Shown piece by piece: positions 60,588 to 64,000 of a DNA stretch of 64,000 nt; within the stretch, counting starts at the first letter, position 1; each line of letters starts with the position of its first letter. Origin of the DNA: Palsa-506 sp963786975. Its GTDB lineage: Bacteria > Actinomycetota > Actinomycetes > Streptosporangiales > Streptosporangiaceae. The DNA is taken from assembly GCA_963786975.1 (NCBI GenBank), contig CAWBBE010000002.1:112911-176910 (forward strand), given 5' to 3'. Under the pieces are notes generated by a model that made no database searches, was not told the origin of the DNA, and saw only the letters and a list, made by a program, of their open reading frames with translations. Position numbers and translations under genes: made by a program.

Positions 60588-61589
60588 ATGACGCAAACCT
60601 GCTGCGGCAATGCGGCCGTGAACACCGTCGATCGTTGCTGCCAGGCTAGCGCGCCGCCGACTCTCGGTATCCCAGGGCGCAGGACGCAGCCCCCGGCCGC
60701 GGACCGGAGCGCGCGGGTCATCGGCGCTGACCGCACTACCGATGCTGTTCCTGCCGCCGGAGCTAGCCGCATCACCGGAGCTAGCCGCATCGCCGGGATT
60801 GACCGCACCGCCGGAACTGGGCCCGCTGCGGGAAACGGCCCCGCCGCCGGAACTGGGCCCGCTGCGGGAAACGGCCCCGCCACCCGACCTGGCCCCGCCA
60901 CCCGACCTGGCCCCGCCACCCGACCTGGCCCCGCCGCCGGAACTGGGCCCGCTGCGGGAAACGGCCCCGCCACCGGACCTGGGCGCACCGTGGGGGCTGG
61001 ACGTGCGGCACGTGCCGCTCGCGCACGCGCCGCGCGTGCGGCCAGGTTGGCGATGCTTATCCGGCAGTTCGAGCAAGATAGCAACATGCTCGACGACGCG
61101 GTCGCCGACTGGCTGGGGATCAGCCGGGCCGACCTGGGCAGTGGTGAGCTGCGAAACGAGGAAATGACGCGCATCGGCCAGCTAGCGCGGGACGAGCAGA
61201 TGCTGCGCCAGGCGGCTCCCGTGCTCAGCCCGGCCGTCCCCGCCCAGGGCTCGACCATCCCGACCCCGGACCCGACCACCCCGACCATCCCGACTCCGGA
61301 CCCGGACCCGGGCGCGCTGGGGTCGGCGGGCGCATGGAGCCTGCTACAGAAGCTTTTCGGCGAGCCGACCACCGATAGCCGCGCGCTGGCCCACTGCTCG
61401 GCCGCTGAGACCAGCGCCTTCATCCGGTTCTTCACCGTTACCCACCAACGCCGGACGGAGCGAATCCGCCGCATCCGCGCATTTGACCGTTCAGGTGCAT
61501 CGAACGAGGTGCCGGGAACCACGAGAGCCGCGAGCCTGCGCGGACAGGACCAGCCCTCGGTGTCGCTCCGGCCACTCACCCACCATTGA
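60588..61589 (+). CDS. Hypothetical protein with Gly/Pro/Ala repeat region
   Basis: 333 aa from ATG 60588 (AAGGA 7 nt upstream). The N-terminus has CCGNAAVNTVDRCCQ. Residues about 60-150 are repeats such as GPAAGN and GPATRP. The conserved-looking part is LAMLIRQFEQDSNMLDDAVADWLG, SRADLGSGELRNEEMTRIGQLARDEQML, then a TPDP-rich linker and SAAETSAFIRFFTVTHQRRTERIRRI. No family recognised. Codon use in the repeat zone differs, so the gene may be longer or shorter than shown. Confidence 0.6.
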   Translation: MTQTCCGNAAVNTVDRCCQASAPPTLGIPGRRTQPPAADRSARVIGADRTTDAVPAAGASRITGASRIAGIDRTAGTGPAAGNGPAAGTGPAAGNGPATRPGPATRPGPATRPGPAAGTGPAAGNGPATGPGRTVGAGRAARAARARAARAARLAMLIRQFEQDSNMLDDAVADWLGISRADLGSGELRNEEMTRIGQLARDEQMLRQAAPVLSPAVPAQGSTIPTPDPTTPTIPTPDPDPGALGSAGAWSLLQKLFGEPTTDSRALAHCSAAETSAFIRFFTVTHQRRTERIRRIRAFDRSGASNEVPGTTRAASLRGQDQPSVSLRPLTHH

Positions 61590-62106
61590 TCCCACTGGAC
61601 CCAGTCGACTCACACCATGCGACTCTTCAGTCACACATTCTGCAAGATCAAACTAGCGGTTCAGATTTAGCCGGTTATCGGCGGACGGATCCTAACCGCA
61701 AATGCAGCGCCGCAGCGGACGGGGCTCATGTGACGGGTGAGGTCGAGTGCTGGCAGAGTGGGCGGGCGCGCCGGGAGACGGCCTTCGTAGCATGCGTCAT
61801 TTGGCACGGTGTCGGCAGGAACTCCCGAACCGGGCATCTGCGGTACCGTCAACCGGCATCACGCAGCATGGCGAACCGGGTAGCGCGCGCATACCGCGAA
61901 CCGGGAGTCACGCATGCCACGCGAATCGCCACCGCACCGCGAACCGGGTACCGCGCGCCACCGCGAGCCCGGCGCCACCCGCCACCGCGAACCCGGCGCC
62001 ACCCGCCACCGCACCGCGAACCGGGTACCGCGCGCCACCGCGAACCCGGCGCCACCCGCCACCGCGAACCCGGCGCCACCCGCCACCGCGAACCCGGCTC
62101 CGGGCG
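61590..62106. other. Gene-free stretch with tandem CGCGAACC(C/G)GG repeats
   Basis: Repeats of about 24 bp (CCGCCACCGCGAACCCGGCG with variants) fill about 61875-62105, immediately downstream of whiB7. The 61600-61720 part is less GC-rich. No supported gene. Confidence 0.65.
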
Positions 62107-62511
62107 TCACGCGGCGCCGCGGGATTCGCGGCTTCTCGCCGAGCCCGGCGGGCGGCCACGTGGCCGCTTGTAGGCAGTAATCACGCCGCGATCGAAGATC
62201 TCGCCACCCCAGACGCCTAGCGGCTCGGCACGCTCGACCGCGCCTGCCAGGCACGGCACGCGCAGCGGGCACTGCTGGCAGAACTCCTTGGCGAGTTCGA
62301 GGTCGGCCGGACGTTCGGAGAACCACAGGGACGGGTTTTCACTGCACGGCAGCGGTTTGGTCAGTTCGGCAGCACGTCGCGCCAGCGTTACTACAGACGT
62401 GGCGAACATCGAGGCGAGACCGTCGGACGCCGAGGGACGATCGGCCGCCGAGGGCTCTTGCGGCAGGCTAGCCGGGCACGCGGGGGGCGAAGTGAGGCCG
62501 ATCTGCCTCAT
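62107..62511 (-). CDS. whiB7: WhiB7-type iron-sulfur transcription factor
   Basis: 134 aa. Four [4Fe-4S] cysteines at 56, 78, 81 and 87 (PCSENPSLWF, FCQQCPLRVPC), the Wbl turn GVWGGE (100-104) and a C-terminal AT-hook KRPRGRPPG (115-123). The AT-hook is diagnostic for WhiB7, which binds AT-rich DNA near -35 with the housekeeping sigma factor and activates intrinsic antibiotic resistance. The usual EPWGVWGGE reads EPLGVWGGE. ATG 62511 has AAAAGGAG 7 nt upstream. The N-terminal 50 residues are longer than typical. A short leader frame ends just before the ribosome-binding site. Confidence 0.88.
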   Translation of the reverse strand: MRQIGLTSPPACPASLPQEPSAADRPSASDGLASMFATSVVTLARRAAELTKPLPCSENPSLWFSERPADLELAKEFCQQCPLRVPCLAGAVERAEPLGVWGGEIFDRGVITAYKRPRGRPPGSARSRESRGAA

Positions 62512-62525
62512 CGGCGGTCTCCTTT

Positions 62526-62603
62526 TCAGACGGGCCGGGCGCCGGCCGGGTTCGTGCTCTCGCTACCGGGCCGGGGGCCCTGCGACCAGAACAGTTCGAG
62601 CAT
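62526..62603 (-). CDS. Possible whiB7 leader uORF (25 codons)
   Basis: Reads MLELFWSQGPRPGSESTNPA and five more residues, with its TGA touching the whiB7 Shine-Dalgarno. whiB7 genes in mycobacteria and Streptomyces are controlled by translated leader uORFs that sense ribosome stalling. No Shine-Dalgarno precedes this ATG, so translation is unproven. Confidence 0.4.
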   Translation of the reverse strand: MLELFWSQGPRPGSESTNPAGARPV

Positions 62604-62624
62604 GCGATTGCAGCGGCGGCGCAG

Positions 62625-62646
62625 ACATCCGCCAGACGGCCGATGT
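62625..62646. repeat. 22-bp near-palindrome, copy B
   Basis: ACATCCGCCAG / ACGGCCGATGT. It overlaps the ATG of the hypothetical gene at 62643. Confidence 0.6.
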
Positions 62647-63041
62647 TGGCGGAGGCCGGCGCCCGCGACTATTGGCGGGTGGAGATCCGCATAGTGCTGG
62701 ACAGAATCGAGCCGCCAGCCGGCCGCCTCCAGGTCATACCCGACCCCCGGCAGCCCGCCGGCCCGGGCGCGGGCGCGGCGCACCACCATTTCGCGGAACA
62801 CGACCACGCCTCGGGCACCGGCCACGCCACCAGCACCGGCCACGCCACCGGCACCGGCACCGGCACCGGCACCGGCACCGGGACCGGCACCGGGACCGGG
62901 ACCGAACATGCCAGTGGCGCGGGCGCGGAACCTGACGGGAAAGATCGCGGCCAGATCCGGTTTGCTGGCTGGCTGGGACTCTTGCGAGCGCTATACGAGG
63001 TCACCGCGGTGGAGGGCGCCGTCACGCCACCGGGGTCATAG
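62643..63041 (+). CDS. Hypothetical protein with Thr-Gly dipeptide repeat
   Basis: 132 aa. The ends look like real protein (YWRVEIRIVLDRIEPPAGRLQVI; QIRFAGWLGLLRALYEVTAVEG). The middle is a His/Gly/Thr region encoded by a GGCACC microsatellite at about 62848-62904. The start ATG lies inside near-palindrome B and has no Shine-Dalgarno. Divergent from whiB7, with its 5' end over the whiB7 leader. Function unknown. Confidence 0.55.
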   Translation: MLAEAGARDYWRVEIRIVLDRIEPPAGRLQVIPDPRQPAGPGAGAAHHHFAEHDHASGTGHATSTGHATGTGTGTGTGTGTGTGTGTEHASGAGAEPDGKDRGQIRFAGWLGLLRALYEVTAVEGAVTPPGS

Positions 63042-63198
63042 CCGTCGCGCGGGCTCGCAATGGCTGCCAGCCGGCATCCAGGCCCCGCCTGCACCAGCGT
63101 CCCTGGCCCGCTAACTAAATTTGATCACCAAGAGTACATTGATGGTAGCTATTGGTATATCCGCTGGGAGGGATTCACGCTGATAACGGGGGATTGCA

Positions 63199-63615
63199 TT
63201 GACCGATAAGGCGGTGGCGACCGCCGAGGATCTCGATTTCGCCCGGCGCGTGCTCTATGTTGACGACAACCCATCGCAGACCATGCTCGCCGAGCGCATG
63301 CTCGGCCGGGACCCGACGATGGCCGTGCAGACCGCGCCGGATGGCGAGACCGCGTTCGACCTGGCCTGTCAGCAGCAGCCGGACATCATCCTGCTGGATC
63401 TGAACCTCGCCGGCGTGAGCGGCGAAGCGCTGCTGCTGCAACTGCAGGCCGACGCCCGCACCGGGCAGATACCCGTCGTCATCGTCAGCGGTGATACCGC
63501 GCCCACGACCATCGAACGCCTCAAGATGCTCGGTGCGGCCGCCTACCTCACCAAGCCGTTCAACTCGGCGCAGCTCCGCGAGCTCGTCGACGCGGTTACC
63601 CGCGCTCGCGGGTAG
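63199..63615 (+). CDS. Stand-alone response-regulator receiver protein
   Basis: 138 aa, a single CheY-like receiver domain with no output domain. Acidic pair Asp22-Asp23 (VLYVDDNPSQT), phospho-acceptor Asp67 (IILLDLNLAG), Ser97 (VIVSGD) and Lys119 (YLTKPF) are all in place. Likely part of a phosphorelay or a cyclase/kinase complex encoded nearby. TTG 63199 has GGGGGA 5 nt upstream. An AT-richer stretch at 63112-63165 probably holds the promoter. Confidence 0.92.
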   Translation: MTDKAVATAEDLDFARRVLYVDDNPSQTMLAERMLGRDPTMAVQTAPDGETAFDLACQQQPDIILLDLNLAGVSGEALLLQLQADARTGQIPVVIVSGDTAPTTIERLKMLGAAAYLTKPFNSAQLRELVDAVTRARG

Positions 63616-63642
63616 CGCGACCAGGCCAGAAAGCTGACCGCC

Positions 63643-63747
63643 CGGCGGCCCGCACCACGCCACCCCGCCCGGCGGCCCGCACCACGCCACCTGCCCGGCG
63701 GCCCGCATTGCGCCACCTGCCCGGCGGCCCGTACCGCGCCACCCGCA
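63643..63747. repeat. 26-27-bp tandem repeat, about 4 copies
   Basis: Unit CGGCGGCCCGCACCACGCCA plus CCTGCC, starting at 63643, 63670, 63696 and 63722, in the gap after the receiver gene (63616-63953), which otherwise holds only near-palindrome C. Confidence 0.8.
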
Positions 63748-63832
63748 CCGCGCCACCCACTCCGCCAGCCCGCACCGCGCCCGGCGGAGCGCAGCGGCCA
63801 GCACGCCCGTGGCAAGCGGGCCGGCGGCAAGC

Positions 63833-63854
63833 AGATCGGCCAGTCGGCCGATGT
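63833..63854. repeat. 22-bp near-palindrome, copy C
   Basis: AGATCGGCCAG / TCGGCCGATGT, about 100 bp upstream of the partial gene at the window end. Confidence 0.55.
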
Positions 63855-63953
63855 CTGCCGCGGCCGGTGAGCGGACGCTGGAAGCCTCAGGACCGCCGTC
63901 GCGGGCGAGCACCCGCCGACGGGGCCGCCCGACCGAACACAGCGAGGTACAGC

Positions 63954-64000
63954 ATGGACATGACACGTGGCTCAGCAGCCGACCGCTGGTGGCAGGCGGT
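63954..64000 (+). CDS. Partial CDS at window end
   Basis: ATG 63954 with GAGG 6 nt upstream; reads MDMTRGSAADRWWQAV to the window edge. Too short to identify. Confidence 0.4.
   Translation, partial: MDMTRGSAADRWWQA

Noticed and set aside
61586..62173. Plus-strand frame of 195 codons
   Set aside because: Its second half is repeat-derived Arg/Pro/His text and it overlaps whiB7 antisense; no ribosome-binding site.

Overview
The window is high-GC DNA with the hallmarks of an actinomycete (Actinomycetota). It carries the mycothiol gene mshC, a WhiB7-type regulator, a DUF4192 protein, a two-gene set for 10-methyl branched fatty acids, a MocR regulator facing a PNPOx-like gene, and many genes that look leaderless (a TAnnnT -10 box exactly 6 nt before ATG/GTG). 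The genus cannot be fixed from sequence alone.

Layout. 1-6.1 kb: the end of a GH59 galactocerebrosidase-like enzyme, class II DAHP synthase, a divergent tmsA-tmsB pair (10-methyl fatty acids) and an FMN split-barrel protein. 6.1-11.3 kb: an AT-rich inverted-repeat island, a MurI-like racemase, a GntR remnant, DUF4192 and a secreted aldose epimerase behind a perfect LacI-type operator. 11.5-20.1 kb (minus strand): an RHH-like protein, mshC, a frameshifted amidase, a small membrane protein, a STAND regulator without its DNA-binding end, and a frameshifted multi-pass membrane protein. 20.2-29.8 kb: a YbaK-type deacylase, a CPBP protease, a GT-C-like membrane protein, a PadR-ABC exporter operon, a methyltransferase and a small membrane protein.

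29.8-43.1 kb is one sugar-catabolic regulon around a ROK-type operator. On the minus side are a PfkB kinase, a GH4 glycosidase and a ROK repressor. On the plus side are a ROK kinase, a Dpp/Opp-class ABC importer (binding lipoprotein, two permeases, two ATPases), a second GH4 and a BadF-type sugar kinase. 43.4-46.8 kb is a tight four-gene cassette (GT2 glycosyltransferase, acyl-CoA-dehydrogenase-like protein, PIG-L deacetylase, NodS-like methyltransferase) that looks like a dedicated but uncharacterised glycoconjugate pathway. 46.9-56.9 kb: an alpha/beta hydrolase, an RNA 2'-O-methyltransferase, a solute-binding/VWA protein, a phosphotransferase, a hypothetical gene, MocR with PNPOx, and oligoribonuclease.

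57.0-60.4 kb: tRNA-His(GTG) with a 3.18-kb transposon inserted exactly at its 3' end. The element has 17-bp inverted ends, a 7-bp target duplication, a DDE transposase, a degenerate tyrosine recombinase and a DUF6788 protein. The insertion separates the tRNA from its hairpin terminator. 60.4-64 kb: low-complexity hypothetical genes, whiB7 with a leader uORF, a stand-alone receiver protein, and three copies of a 22-bp near-palindrome.

About a dozen genes carry single-base frameshifts while keeping catalytic motifs on both sides. Either the assembly has indel errors or decay is very recent. Minisatellites, both coding and non-coding, are unusually abundant.
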